DNA from: Chlorogloeopsis sp038404745
Lineage (GTDB): Bacteria > Cyanobacteriota > Cyanobacteriia > Cyanobacteriales > Nostocaceae
DNA: 64,000 nucleotides
Assembly (NCBI RefSeq): GCF_038404745.2
Contig: NZ_JAYKTT020000081.1
Span: 124,001-188,000 of the forward strand
Reading direction: 5' to 3'
Positions 36,221-44,680 of the stretch are shown here, piece by piece. Position numbers and translations under genes: made by a program. The notes beneath the pieces were generated by a model. That model was given only the letters and a program-made list of their open reading frames with translations, made no database searches and was not told where the DNA came from. Numbering within the stretch: position 1 is the stretch's first letter; each line of letters begins with the position of its first letter.

Positions 36221-36314
36221 TCAAATTATTACTAAAATTTATAGGGGAAAATTGGAATGTTTTTCCACTCCTGGTGAGGGAACTCAGTTTGTAATTCAAA
36301 TTCCCATCCGCTAA
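36219..36314 (+). pseudogene. Histidine-kinase C-terminal remnant
   Basis: One frame reads YQIITKIYRGKLECFSTPGE followed by GTQFVIQIPIR and a stop. This is the last part of an HATPase_c domain (relatives read GLSISYQIITEKHGGKLEC). Nothing upstream continues the domain: the 5' side is the right end of a MITE-like element. Only about 31 codons remain, so it is a relic and not a gene. Confidence 0.72.
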
Positions 36315-36329
36315 CCAGCCTCTTAGCCT

Positions 36330-36635
36330 TTAAGATGAGCGTGAGCGATAAGCTTGCAATTGGGCGCGCAGTTGGGCAATTTCTTCAGCCATATCTAATA
36401 CCATTGCAGCTCCCACTAAATTGAGTCCTAAATCGCGACGCAGACGTAAAATTTGACTAATCCGAGCAATATCGCGCGATCGCAACATCGAGTTAATCGG
36501 TGAAATCAATCCCAGTGTGGCAAAGCGTTCTACCAGTGCAGTTGATGTTTGTGTAATTAAAGCCGCATATTCAAAAGTGTAAAGGCGATCGCCCTCTTCG
36601 GAGATAACCACCCGTGATAGCCCAGCTGAATTCAT
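36330..36635 (-). CDS. CbpM-like chaperone modulator
   Basis: The 101-residue helical protein has a MerR-like helix-turn-helix region (ALITQTSTALVERFATLGLI) and DIARISQILRLRRDLGLNLV, ending in a coiled tail. It resembles CbpM, the inhibitor of the DnaJ relative CbpA. Its ATG overlaps the stop of the upstream dnaJ-type gene by 4 bases, the usual cbpA-cbpM order. It would bind the J domain and limit its activity. Confidence 0.82.
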   Translation of the reverse strand: MNSAGLSRVVISEEGDRLYTFEYAALITQTSTALVERFATLGLISPINSMLRSRDIARISQILRLRRDLGLNLVGAAMVLDMAEEIAQLRAQLQAYRSRSS

Positions 36636-37624
36636 AATTTCACCTCTTGTAAAGCTGCACGCGGTTCGAAAGTGCTACTGTCGCGAATTTTTTCATAGCA
36701 CTCGCGTTCCACCGGACTTAAATCTTTGGGAGATACAATCTGTAGTTTGACAATTAAATCAGTGTGTCCGTCTTTGGGCTGTTTCCATCCTTTACCCCGT
36801 AACCGCAAAGATTGCCCAGAACGCACACCCCCAGGAATTTTCATTGTGACACTACCATCGGGCGTAGGTACTTTAATTTCCGCTCCCAAAACGGCTTCAT
36901 CCGGTCGAATGGGAATTTCACAAGTGATATTATCGCCTTCAAATCGAAAGAATGGATGGGGCAAAACTTCAATTGTTAAATATAAATCTCCTCGTTGTTG
37001 AGAAAATGGACTAGGACGTCCTTTACCCCTGATGCGAAGGCGACTTCCAGGTTTTGCACCGCCTGGAATGCGCACAGTAACCGTTTCCCCATCGATTTGC
37101 AGCCGCTTCTGCGTGCCGTGAAACGCTTCAGAAAAACTGAGGGCGATCGCTGCTTCTGTATCCGGAGCAGGTGCTTCAGTGGCAACATTTTCATAAAAAT
37201 CGCCAAACCCAGGTTGAGCGCCTGTATAAGTACGATAACTATAAGTTTTACCACCTCCACCCACACCACCAAAACGACCTAGCAGATCATTGATAAAATC
37301 ATCAAAGTTACCGTATTGATCGAAATCAAAGCCACCAACATCTACTCTTGTACCCCGACTGCGTGGTGCTGCTCCAGTTGTCACCGCTTGCTGCCAATAT
37401 TGTCCAAAAGCATCGTATTTTTGGCGTTTTTCTGGATCGGAAAGTACTTCGTTAGCTTCATTAATTTCTTTGAAGCGTTCCTCTGCTTCTTTATTTCCAG
37501 GGTTGATATCGGGGTGATACTTACGTGCCAGCTTGCGGTAGGCTTTCTTAATTTCCTCCGGTGTAGCATTTTTGCTCACCCCTAGAATTTGGTAATAGTC
37601 CTTGAAGTCGCTTGCAGCCGGCAT
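36632..37624 (-). CDS. DnaJ/CbpA-type co-chaperone
   Basis: The 330-residue protein has a J domain at residues 7-72 with KYHPDINPG (HPD motif), a Gly/Phe-rich linker (about 85-130), and the two C-terminal substrate-binding domains with VRIPGGAKPGSRLRIRGKG and MKIPGGVRSGQSLRLRGKG. The zinc-finger domain of DnaJ is absent, so it is the CbpA (type II) class. It stimulates DnaK ATP hydrolysis and delivers clients. It lies in one chaperone cluster with CbpM, DnaK and Hsp20. Confidence 0.94.
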   Translation of the reverse strand: MPAASDFKDYYQILGVSKNATPEEIKKAYRKLARKYHPDINPGNKEAEERFKEINEANEVLSDPEKRQKYDAFGQYWQQAVTTGAAPRSRGTRVDVGGFDFDQYGNFDDFINDLLGRFGGVGGGGKTYSYRTYTGAQPGFGDFYENVATEAPAPDTEAAIALSFSEAFHGTQKRLQIDGETVTVRIPGGAKPGSRLRIRGKGRPSPFSQQRGDLYLTIEVLPHPFFRFEGDNITCEIPIRPDEAVLGAEIKVPTPDGSVTMKIPGGVRSGQSLRLRGKGWKQPKDGHTDLIVKLQIVSPKDLSPVERECYEKIRDSSTFEPRAALQEVKL

Positions 37625-37905
37625 AGCTGTTTCATTGCTAAGTGGAAAACCTGACTTCAGTTTAATTAAGGGATTGCCAGGGGAAATCTGTCGTCAGTAT
37701 GGCATTAGTGCTCTGAAGGCAGAAGGCACAGGAGCCACTACGCTCTTAAAGATTTCCTCCTTAATACAATTGGCGTAACAGATTAAATTTGAAAACACTC
37801 TGCGTTCTTTGCGCTGACTCTGTGTTCCTCTGCGTTTAAATTAAAAGCCGAAATTATACCTATTAAGTAGCGTACACGCTCATCACTACGTGCTAATATC
37901 TGGGT

Positions 37906-39801
37906 TCACCCCACAAAATCGGCATCAATTACATCTTTACCGTCGTCACGCGTACCAGTAGTACCAGTAGTACCGGTAGTTCCAGTTGTACCACCACCAG
38001 CTTGGGCATAAATAGCGCTACCGATTTGCATCATTGCCTGTTGCAAGTCTTGAGTTAGCGATCGCATCCGATCATAATTTTCTTGATTGATCACTTCACG
38101 CAAATCTTTAATTAGCGCTTCTGCCCGACTTCTATCATTTGCAGGAACTCTCTCAGCCAAGTCTCGCAATTGTTTTTCGGCTTGATATGCCAAGGAGTCG
38201 GCATTATTCTTAGTATCAATTTGTTCACGGCGTCTTTTATCTTCTTCGGCGTGAACTTCCGCATCCTGTACCATGCGCTCTACATCCCGCTTATCGAGCG
38301 TAGAAGCGCCAGTAATTGAAATTGATTGTTCTTTACCCGTTGCCTTATCTTTGGCAGTGACAGAGAGAATACCGTTAGCGTCGATATCAAAGGTAACTTC
38401 GATTTGCGGTATACTTCTAGGAGCAGGGGGAATACCATCCAAGCGGAAATTTCCCAAGCTCTTGTTATAGCTTGCCATTTCTCGCTCGCCTTGCAAGACG
38501 TGAACTTCGACATTCGTCTGCCCATCAGCGGCGGTAGAGAAGATTTCTGATTTCTTGACAGGAATGGTTGTATTGCGGTTGATAATTTTAGTCATCACAC
38601 CGCCGAGAGTTTCCACACCCAAAGACAGAGGTGTAACATCCAATAGGAGAATGTCTTTGACTTCCCCAGCCAGAACACCAGCTTGAATAGCCGCTCCTAC
38701 TGCAACCACTTCGTCGGGATTGACACCCTGATGAGGTTCTTTACCCGTCATGCGCCCCACTAGCTGTTGAACGGCAGGCATCCGGGTAGAACCACCCACT
38801 AATATGACTTCATCGATATCTGCATTACTCATTTTGGCATCACCGAGAGCTTGCTCCACAGGGATGCGGCAGCGATCCAACAAATCCCCACACATTTCTT
38901 CAAATTTTGCCCGTGTCAAGGTTGTGTCAATGTGTTTCGGCCCTTCATGAGTGGCGGTGATAAATGGCAGGTTAATATTAGTTTGAGTGGCGCTAGAAAG
39001 TTCAATTTTGGCTTTGTCAGCTGCTTCGGTGAGCCGTTGTAGTGCTTGCCTGTCTTTACGCAAGTCTACGCCTTCGTGGCGCTGAAATTCGTTAGCAATC
39101 CAATCTACAATCTTTTTATCAAAGTCATCACCACCCAAGTGAGTATCGCCACTGGTAGCTCTGACTTCAAAAACACCTTCACCCACATCTAAAATGGAAA
39201 CATCGAAGGTTCCGCCACCAAGATCAAAAACGAGAATGGTTTCGTTAGTCTTTTTGTCTAAACCGTAGGCTAAAGCTGCCGCAGTCGGCTCGTTAATAAT
39301 CCGGAGCACTTCTAAACCCGCTATTTTGCCAGCGTCTTTGGTGGCTTGGCGTTGGGAGTCGTTAAAGTAGGCGGGGACGGTAATAACAGCTTGAGTTACT
39401 CTTTCTCCCAGATATTTGCTAGCATCGTCTGCTAACTTGCGCAGTATTTGAGCGGAAACTTCTTCCGGAGCAAATTGTGTGCGTGCCGCGGGACAATCAA
39501 GCTTCACGTTACCATTACTGTCGCGCAGGACTTTGTAAGAAACTTCGGTTAGTTCTCTGGTAACTTCATCATACTTGCGGCCGATAAAGCGTTTGACCGA
39601 GTAAAAAGTATTTTCTGGGTTCATGACTGCTTGGCGTCGGGCAATTTGACCAACCAAACGGTCACCTGTTTTCGTATAAGCTACAACAGAAGGAGTAACG
39701 CGTTGTCCTTCAGCATTGGGAATGACAACGGGTTGCCCACCTTCCATAACAGCAACACAAGAGTTTGTTGTTCCTAAATCAATTCCAACTACTTTTGCCA
39801 T
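37906..39801 (-). CDS. dnaK: Chaperone DnaK (Hsp70)
   Basis: The 631-residue protein has the full Hsp70 plan: MAKVVGIDLGTTNSCVAVME at the start, ITVPAYFNDSQRQATKDAG, ILVFDLGGGTFDVSILD, the linker DILLLDVTPLSLG, and the substrate-binding domain. The C-terminal tail has four tandem Gly-Thr-Thr units before the end DVIDADFVG. I chose the ATG at 39801 over an upstream one at 39810. Cyanobacteria carry several dnaK genes; I cannot say which paralog this is. The gene is followed on the same strand by dnaJ. Confidence 0.97.
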   Translation of the reverse strand: MAKVVGIDLGTTNSCVAVMEGGQPVVIPNAEGQRVTPSVVAYTKTGDRLVGQIARRQAVMNPENTFYSVKRFIGRKYDEVTRELTEVSYKVLRDSNGNVKLDCPAARTQFAPEEVSAQILRKLADDASKYLGERVTQAVITVPAYFNDSQRQATKDAGKIAGLEVLRIINEPTAAALAYGLDKKTNETILVFDLGGGTFDVSILDVGEGVFEVRATSGDTHLGGDDFDKKIVDWIANEFQRHEGVDLRKDRQALQRLTEAADKAKIELSSATQTNINLPFITATHEGPKHIDTTLTRAKFEEMCGDLLDRCRIPVEQALGDAKMSNADIDEVILVGGSTRMPAVQQLVGRMTGKEPHQGVNPDEVVAVGAAIQAGVLAGEVKDILLLDVTPLSLGVETLGGVMTKIINRNTTIPVKKSEIFSTAADGQTNVEVHVLQGEREMASYNKSLGNFRLDGIPPAPRSIPQIEVTFDIDANGILSVTAKDKATGKEQSISITGASTLDKRDVERMVQDAEVHAEEDKRRREQIDTKNNADSLAYQAEKQLRDLAERVPANDRSRAEALIKDLREVINQENYDRMRSLTQDLQQAMMQIGSAIYAQAGGGTTGTTGTTGTTGTRDDGKDVIDADFVG

Positions 39802-39970
39802 AATGCTCAACTCCTATCATTTTGAGCAAGCAAAAATAGGACTGACAGCACAATTTTTTGTAGAGATTGTCCCATCAATCCTGCTTTGAATTTTTCTGGT
39901 ACCACTACTAGTTTAACTAGCAGAAATAACAGCTAGATATAGACTTCAGCAATTACAAAATTTAATTAAA

Positions 39971-40552
39971 TTAACTGGTTGGAGATTGTAATTTTTGACC
40001 AGATTGTGATTGCTGCTCAGATTGTAATTGCTGTTGAGTTTGTCTGTCATATTCTCCAGCGATCGCCTGAGTTTGTTGCCCGCCGAGGTTAACAGTTACA
40101 ACTTTATTTTTTTCTTCCTCAGCTTTAGGCATTATTAGGCATAAAACGCCATTCTTAAATTCTGCTTGCACCTGATCGTTTTGAATTCTAGTTGGTAAAG
40201 GAATTATCCGTTGAAATCTGCCATAGCGAAATTCCGAACGTCTCACTCCCTTTTGCTCACTACTAGTTTCAGATTTACGTTCTCCACTGATAGAAACAGC
40301 TTCAGCTGTAACTTTCACATCTAAGTCTTTTGCTTCCATACCAGGAAGTTCAACTCGCAGTTCTATATTGTTGGAGTTTTCATGCATTTCTGCTGCTGGT
40401 ATAAAAGCATAGCCAGTCATTTCGCCACTCTCGCCGCTAGTAGTCATCATGCGATCAAACAGGCGATTCATTTCACGTTGCAAACCAGATATTTCTCGAA
40501 AAGGATCCCAACGTTCCATTTCTCGGAAGGGATCCCAACGCGATAGTGTCAT
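39971..40552 (-). CDS. Hsp20/alpha-crystallin small heat-shock protein
   Basis: The 193-residue protein has the alpha-crystallin domain (about 45-145): NNIELRVELPGMEAKDLDVK, SISGERKSE and FQRIIPLPTRI, then an FKNGVLCLIMPK strand. The tail is Gln/Ser-rich. The N-terminus repeats RWDPFREM/I twice in tandem (residues 5-20), a local duplication. It holds unfolding proteins for DnaK/DnaJ, whose genes lie downstream on the same strand. No CIRCE element was found upstream. Confidence 0.94.
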   Translation of the reverse strand: MTLSRWDPFREMERWDPFREISGLQREMNRLFDRMMTTSGESGEMTGYAFIPAAEMHENSNNIELRVELPGMEAKDLDVKVTAEAVSISGERKSETSSEQKGVRRSEFRYGRFQRIIPLPTRIQNDQVQAEFKNGVLCLIMPKAEEEKNKVVTVNLGGQQTQAIAGEYDRQTQQQLQSEQQSQSGQKLQSPTS

Positions 40553-40779
40553 ATTTCTACCCTCCGATATCTATCGAATGCAAGATTTACAAACCTCTTG
40601 CTTCAACTTCAACCTATCAAAGGCATAAATTCTCCTCATCAGCCGAACGGATGAGCTTTGCTTTAAATAATTAAAACTGCTGAATCTTTCTACCTAATCT
40701 ATTTGACAGAGGACACAAATCTATCTGGTTGTAAATATGGAAATGACTTTTCAAGATGGAAGGTTAGAGGTAAGTAAAA

Positions 40780-40974
40780 ATGGCTAAAGTAAACCCGATT
40801 CAACTACAAAAACACTTGAAAGGTGTTGATTATCCAGCTAATAAACAACAGTTGATTGAGCGCGCAAAACAACAAGGTGCCGATGAAAACGCTATCTCTG
40901 TCTTACAGCAGATACCCGATCAGGAGTATCAAACTCCAACTGATGTTAGTGAAGCTGTAGGTAATATTGAATAA
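40780..40974 (+). CDS. DUF2795 small protein
   Basis: The 64-residue protein matches DUF2795: IQLQKHLKGVDYPANKQQLI, then an EQGADENAISVLQQIPDQEY-like segment and the PTDVSEAVGNIE ending. It is small, soluble and helical with unknown function; relatives are often stress-linked. GAGGT lies upstream of ATG. It is divergent from hsp20 across a 227-base gap. Confidence 0.82.
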   Translation: MAKVNPIQLQKHLKGVDYPANKQQLIERAKQQGADENAISVLQQIPDQEYQTPTDVSEAVGNIE

Positions 40975-41030
40975 GTTTAAGTGAGGGCAGCATCAATTCA
41001 GGGATTTCTCGTGCTGGCTGTTAGTAGATA

Positions 41031-41140
41031 GTGGTTAACTACTAACTACCAACTACTGTACGGGCGGGTTTTGTTGATAATCTTGCCGTTTAAACTGATA
41101 ATTTATCTTCTAAACCTGCCCCTACTAACTACCAACTATC
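41031..41140. mobile_element. MITE-like element, family C copy 1
   Basis: The arms gcgggttttgttgataatc (41064-41082) and, in reverse complement, gcaggtttagaagataaat (41101-41119) flank a short core. Both sides carry actaactacc-type repeats. Related copies lie at 46980-47178 and 51600-51735. It lies between a plus-strand DUF2795 gene and the end of moaC. Confidence 0.62.
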
Positions 41141-41639
41141 AACGTAAATAATCTCCTGATTTCCCTCCGCTTTTACTGATTAATTGAATCGATTCTATTT
41201 GAATCGACTTTTCTAAAGCTTTTGCCATATCGTATAGGGTAAGAGCCGCAACAGAAACAGCAGTTAAAGCTTCCATTTCTACACCAGTTTCAGCTTTTGT
41301 TTTGACTGTAGCTTGAATTTGATAACCAGGTAGCTGGGCATCGGGTGTTAAAAGCACTTCTACTTTTTGCAGCGGCAAGGGATGGCATAGAGGAATTAAA
41401 TTAGCCGTTTGTTTAGCTGCCATAATTCCCGCTAGTCTTGCCGTTCCCAACACGTCGCCTTTGGGAGCATTGCCTGCTTGGATGGCTGCAAAGGTTTCTG
41501 GTAACATCCGCACTTTAGCAGCAGCTACAGCTTGGCGAACTGTAGGTGCTTTTTCAGAAACATCCACCATTTGAGCTTGTCCCTCACGATCTAAGTGTGT
41601 GAGATTGGCAGATAAAAAGTGAGAATTTTCTTGTGTCAT
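41139..41639 (-). CDS. moaC: Cyclic pyranopterin monophosphate synthase accessory protein MoaC
   Basis: The 166-residue protein matches MoaC: SANLTHLDREGQAQMVDVS at the start, KGDVLGTARLAGIMAAKQTA, LIPLCHPLPL, and VKTKAETGVEMEALTAVSVA containing the conserved Glu-Met-Glu-Ala-Leu-Thr segment. MoaC works with MoaA to build cyclic pyranopterin in molybdenum-cofactor synthesis. No other moa gene is adjacent. It is divergent from the tRNA-Arg gene by 40 bases. Confidence 0.97.
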   Translation of the reverse strand: MTQENSHFLSANLTHLDREGQAQMVDVSEKAPTVRQAVAAAKVRMLPETFAAIQAGNAPKGDVLGTARLAGIMAAKQTANLIPLCHPLPLQKVEVLLTPDAQLPGYQIQATVKTKAETGVEMEALTAVSVAALTLYDMAKALEKSIQIESIQLISKSGGKSGDYLR

Positions 41640-41679
41640 TTGCTAATGTTATGTTAGTATAGATTCTCGTGACAGATAA

Positions 41680-41753
41680 GGGCGTGTAGCTCAGTGGACT
41701 AGAGCACGTGGCTACGGACCACGGTGTCGGGGGTTCGAATCCCTCCTCGCCCG
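41680..41753 (+). tRNA. tRNA-Arg(ACG)
   Basis: The 74-base sequence folds into a cloverleaf: acceptor GGGCGTG with CTCGCCC (one U-U mismatch), D stem GCTC/GAGC, anticodon stem CGTGG/CCACG with loop CTACGGA (anticodon ACG), and T stem GGGGG/CCCTC with TTCGAAT. CCA is not encoded. The ACG anticodon needs A34 deamination to inosine by TadA. Confidence 0.93.
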
Positions 41754-41761
41754 CTGATTAT

Positions 41762-41792
41762 ACAGACGCACAATTGGCGTCTGTTGTATTTT
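41762..41792 (+). terminator. Terminator after tRNA-Arg
   Basis: ACAGACGC pairs perfectly with GCGTCTGT around a 7-base loop and is followed by tgtatttt. It lies 9 bases after the tRNA. Confidence 0.75.
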
Positions 41793-41798
41793 CTATAC

Positions 41799-43031
41799 TT
41801 ATATTTTGTTTAAGGCGTAAGCATCTTGAGTGCGACCGAAGGCGAAGCGTATTGAGGCACCTAAATCTTTGCTGGACTTAGTAACAAAGATGATGATGCC
41901 AAGTGCAGTTAAACCAGCAGTGATACCGAACATATGACGGTAGCCGACTTGTTCGGCAAAGGAACCAAGAATCGGCCCGGCGATCGCTATTCCCAAATCA
42001 AATCCAGCTATGCAAACAGCAAAAATTCGCCCTCTTTCTTGAGGAAATGAACGGTCTGCCATCATAGTAGAAATCATGGGAATTAGCGTACCACCTCCTG
42101 CACCTTCAATCAAGGCAGCTACTAAAAAAGTAGTGCTATCGTTTGCTAGCCACATCAGTGCCATTGACACAGAGTACAAAATTAAGCCAATGGTGACAAA
42201 CAATCCTCGACCAAAGCGATCGCTGGCACGACCAATAAATACTCTGCTACTAAAACTTGAAACTGCTGCAACTGTATAAAACAACCCAGCATTCAACTCG
42301 ACTTGAGTAGATTTGATGAATAAGGGCGCAAACGTATGCAAAGTTCCTACTGCCAAACCAACTACTAACATGACTAAAGCTGGTATTCTTACCCTTGGAC
42401 TGATTAATATACGCCAAAAATTAGTATCTTGAGTTTCGGTTGCTTGCTGCGTTTGAACTGGTGGATTCACAATCGGCACAACACATAACGCCCCCAACCC
42501 ACCCAATACCGCAGCTAAGAAAAAAACAGCAGTATAATCAACCATAGATTGTATATAACCGCCTAAAGCAGGCCCAATCGCTAAACCAATCGGATTTACC
42601 AGACTCATGTAACCAATGATTTCACCACGATGCTTGGGAGGTGCTAAGTCTGCTATGAGTGCCATGTAGCCAGTGGCAAAGGCAGCGATACTGATGCCAT
42701 GAAAAGCACGCAGCACCATTAATAGAGGAATGGATGTGACTAGTTCGTAACCAATAGGAGCGATCGCTTCTACTAAAATACCAATCAGTAATACAAGTTT
42801 ACGACTGTGTTTATCCGCTAATTGCCCTAGCCACGGGCGGAATACTAACATTCCTATTGCAAAACTGCCCATGACTATCCCTATTTGTTGCTTGCTTGCA
42901 CCAACATCTTGCAAATAGAGCGGCAAGGTAGGCAACAAAGAAGATAAACTAGACCAGAATAATAAACCTGCTGCAAATAAAATCAGCAGGTTTCGCTGTA
43001 ATTGGGTATCAAATGTACGAAATACTTTCAC
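41799..43031 (-). CDS. Major facilitator superfamily transporter
   Basis: The 410-residue protein has about 12 hydrophobic spans in two halves. The loop between spans 2 and 3 reads FRPWLGQLADKHSRKLVLLI, close to the MFS signature, with an equivalent in the second half (FIGRASDRFGRGLFVTIGLI). It resembles multidrug or sugar efflux MFS proteins. No regulator is adjacent. The substrate is unknown. Confidence 0.88.
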   Translation of the reverse strand: MKVFRTFDTQLQRNLLILFAAGLLFWSSLSSLLPTLPLYLQDVGASKQQIGIVMGSFAIGMLVFRPWLGQLADKHSRKLVLLIGILVEAIAPIGYELVTSIPLLMVLRAFHGISIAAFATGYMALIADLAPPKHRGEIIGYMSLVNPIGLAIGPALGGYIQSMVDYTAVFFLAAVLGGLGALCVVPIVNPPVQTQQATETQDTNFWRILISPRVRIPALVMLVVGLAVGTLHTFAPLFIKSTQVELNAGLFYTVAAVSSFSSRVFIGRASDRFGRGLFVTIGLILYSVSMALMWLANDSTTFLVAALIEGAGGGTLIPMISTMMADRSFPQERGRIFAVCIAGFDLGIAIAGPILGSFAEQVGYRHMFGITAGLTALGIIIFVTKSSKDLGASIRFAFGRTQDAYALNKI

Positions 43032-43419
43032 AGCGGATGCCAGTTAATTTTGATGTTTTCTGAGCAGCACAACCAAACCAAGAAATGGATTTCTTGGCTG
43101 ATAGTTCAAGTCTACTCAAGCAGATTGCTTATTTTTGTCAACCTTTATGAGTGACTGTGTGATTATTAGCCTGAACTTTTGTTGAGAAAAATATATCTAA
43201 CTTTTATTGTTACATTACTTAACAACATTTGACTACCATTTTGTAGAGGAGGCAGTTTGGCGAATAGCATTAGCAACTAAACATACCAACCCCATCTGCG
43301 TAAGTTGCAAACCTAATCTTTGGCATACAAATGACATAAATTTAGCACATTTGAATACAGTCAATTTATTCAAAATAAGTTGGCCAAATTAGAGCAGTAA
43401 AATTATCAGCAGGAGGAAT
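43032..43419. other. Gene-free spacer
   Basis: I see no gene in this 388-base gap between the MFS gene and the 86-residue gene. It contains one short unit (tttgtagaggaggcagtttgg) similar to a piece of the family A element at 29379. Confidence 0.5.
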
Positions 43420-43680
43420 ATGCTAACGAATACACATACTCAGACAACTAAAGTTTACGACGAAATCATTGACTTTATTGCTAGTGGAACTACCCCCCAA
43501 AGTGTAGTTAATTTTAAAATTTCAGAAGCGGCACAAGAGCGTTTAGAGGATCTAGTTTACCGCCACAAAATGGGAGAACTGACTTCAGAGGACAAGAAAG
43601 AATTAGACCATTTCCTCACTTTAGAGTATATTATGACGCTAGCAAAAGCACGAGCTTATAAGTACATTAACACTAAGTAA
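43420..43680 (+). CDS. Small protein, partner gene of an HNH endonuclease
   Basis: The 86-residue protein has VYDEIIDFIASGTTPQSVVN then FKISEAAQERLEDLVYRHKM and a C-terminal charged helix with LEYIMTLAKARA. It matches a cyanobacterial family that, as I recall, usually lies just upstream of an HNH endonuclease gene, as here. AGGAGG lies before ATG. Its function is not established; a role as antitoxin or modulator of the nuclease is only a guess. The partner gene is broken (see next entry). Confidence 0.68.
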   Translation: MLTNTHTQTTKVYDEIIDFIASGTTPQSVVNFKISEAAQERLEDLVYRHKMGELTSEDKKELDHFLTLEYIMTLAKARAYKYINTK

Positions 43681-43689
43681 GGATTTAAA

Positions 43690-44152
43690 GCGTCTCGTTC
43701 ATACATTAGTTTAGAGCTAAGGCGTTTAGTTGCTGAACGTGCTGATTTTATGTGTGAGTACTGTCTCATCTTGGAAACAGACAGAGCATCTAGATTTCAA
43801 GCTGACCATATTATTAGCGTTAAACATGGAGGGCTGACAACAGAGGATAATTTTTGCTGCTATGCCTGTATTTTTGTAATCTTCAAATCTTCAAAAAGGT
43901 ACTGATTTAGGCTCAATTAATTGGCGAACGGGAGAACTTGTACGCTTTTTCAATCCTCGTAGAGACTTTTGGGGAGAACACTTTCAACTAGATGAGGCTG
44001 TGATTCAACCACTGACAGATATTGGAGAAGTGACGGCATGAATTCTAAATTTTAATAACGATGAACGAGTGGTTGAACGACAAGCTTTGATAGCAGCGCT
44101 GAGATATCCCTCTGCATCAGCGTTACGACGTATGACATCCAATAGCATCTGA
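43690..44152 (+). pseudogene. HNH endonuclease with several disabling changes
   Basis: The frame begins where an ATG would be expected but shows GCG (43690-43692), then SRSYISLELRRLVAERADFM and CEYC, with QADHIISVKHGGLTTEDNF, a CxxC...DHI-type HNH domain. Near 43877 one base is lost, and an 8-base direct repeat (atcttcaa twice, 43879-43894) adds further shift. The corrected frame reads NLQKGTDLGSINWRTGELV and runs to GEVTA, where a TGA (44039-44041) sits at a probable Arg position, then continues to 44152. All these rule out a normal product. It directly follows the 86-residue gene. Confidence 0.82.
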
Positions 44153-44251
44153 GAACCTTTTTACCGAGCATTAGAACTCCATCATGAGTTTTTTACCCAT
44201 TCTTCTAGTAAATAGCTAAAATCATAATGTTCATTTCTTGACATCTAGGCT

Positions 44252-44626
44252 GTGGACACTGCTACTTGCCCTCGCTGTCATCAAAAAGTTAGCCCGCAGG
44301 CTATCACTTGCCCCTATTGTCGTACTCAACTAAAAGCTTACGGGCATCCTGGTATTCCTCTGCACCGGGCTGGCAAAGACGAATATCTTTGTGACAGTTG
44401 TACCTATCATGCCGACGACAGTTGTAATTTTCCTCAGCGCCCCTATGCTAAAGAGTGTACGCTGTATCAAAATATAGAACAGAGCAAGTTCGATTTGCAG
44501 CAGATTCGTGAAGCGAAAAGCTTTAATACATCTGTAAAAAATTGGATCAGACGTAATCAGACTTTAGTTCTGCTACTCGCTTTATTATTAGTGTGTTTAC
44601 TGATTACTTTGTTGAATTTCAGTTAA
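44252..44626 (+). CDS. Zinc-ribbon protein with C-terminal membrane span
   Basis: The 124-residue protein has an N-terminal zinc ribbon CPRCHQK and CPYC (Cys 6, 9, 20, 23) and a second Cys-rich cluster (LCDSCTYHADDSCNF and AKECTLY). A hydrophobic span at about 105-122 follows, so it is probably a membrane-anchored protein facing the cytoplasm. The start is a GTG; an in-frame stop two codons earlier excludes any longer form. Function is unknown. It is convergent with nblS. Confidence 0.74.
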   Translation: MDTATCPRCHQKVSPQAITCPYCRTQLKAYGHPGIPLHRAGKDEYLCDSCTYHADDSCNFPQRPYAKECTLYQNIEQSKFDLQQIREAKSFNTSVKNWIRRNQTLVLLLALLLVCLLITLLNFS

Positions 44627-44680
44627 CAGTTATCAATCATACTGATTAATCTGATAACTGATAACTGATCCTTTCAATCT

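Noticed and set aside
40553..40779. CIRCE/HrcA site upstream of hsp20
   Set aside because: No TTAGCACTC-N9-GAGTGCTAA pattern or close variant was seen in this gap or upstream of dnaK and dnaJ.
44170..44245. Minus-strand mini-ORF MSRNEHYDFSYLLEEWVKNS
   Set aside because: Only 20 codons and no partner; too short to support as a gene or relic.
44628..44659. AGTTATCA/TGATAACT inverted repeat as an nblS terminator
   Set aside because: The spacer is long and there is no T-run on either side; evidence is too weak.
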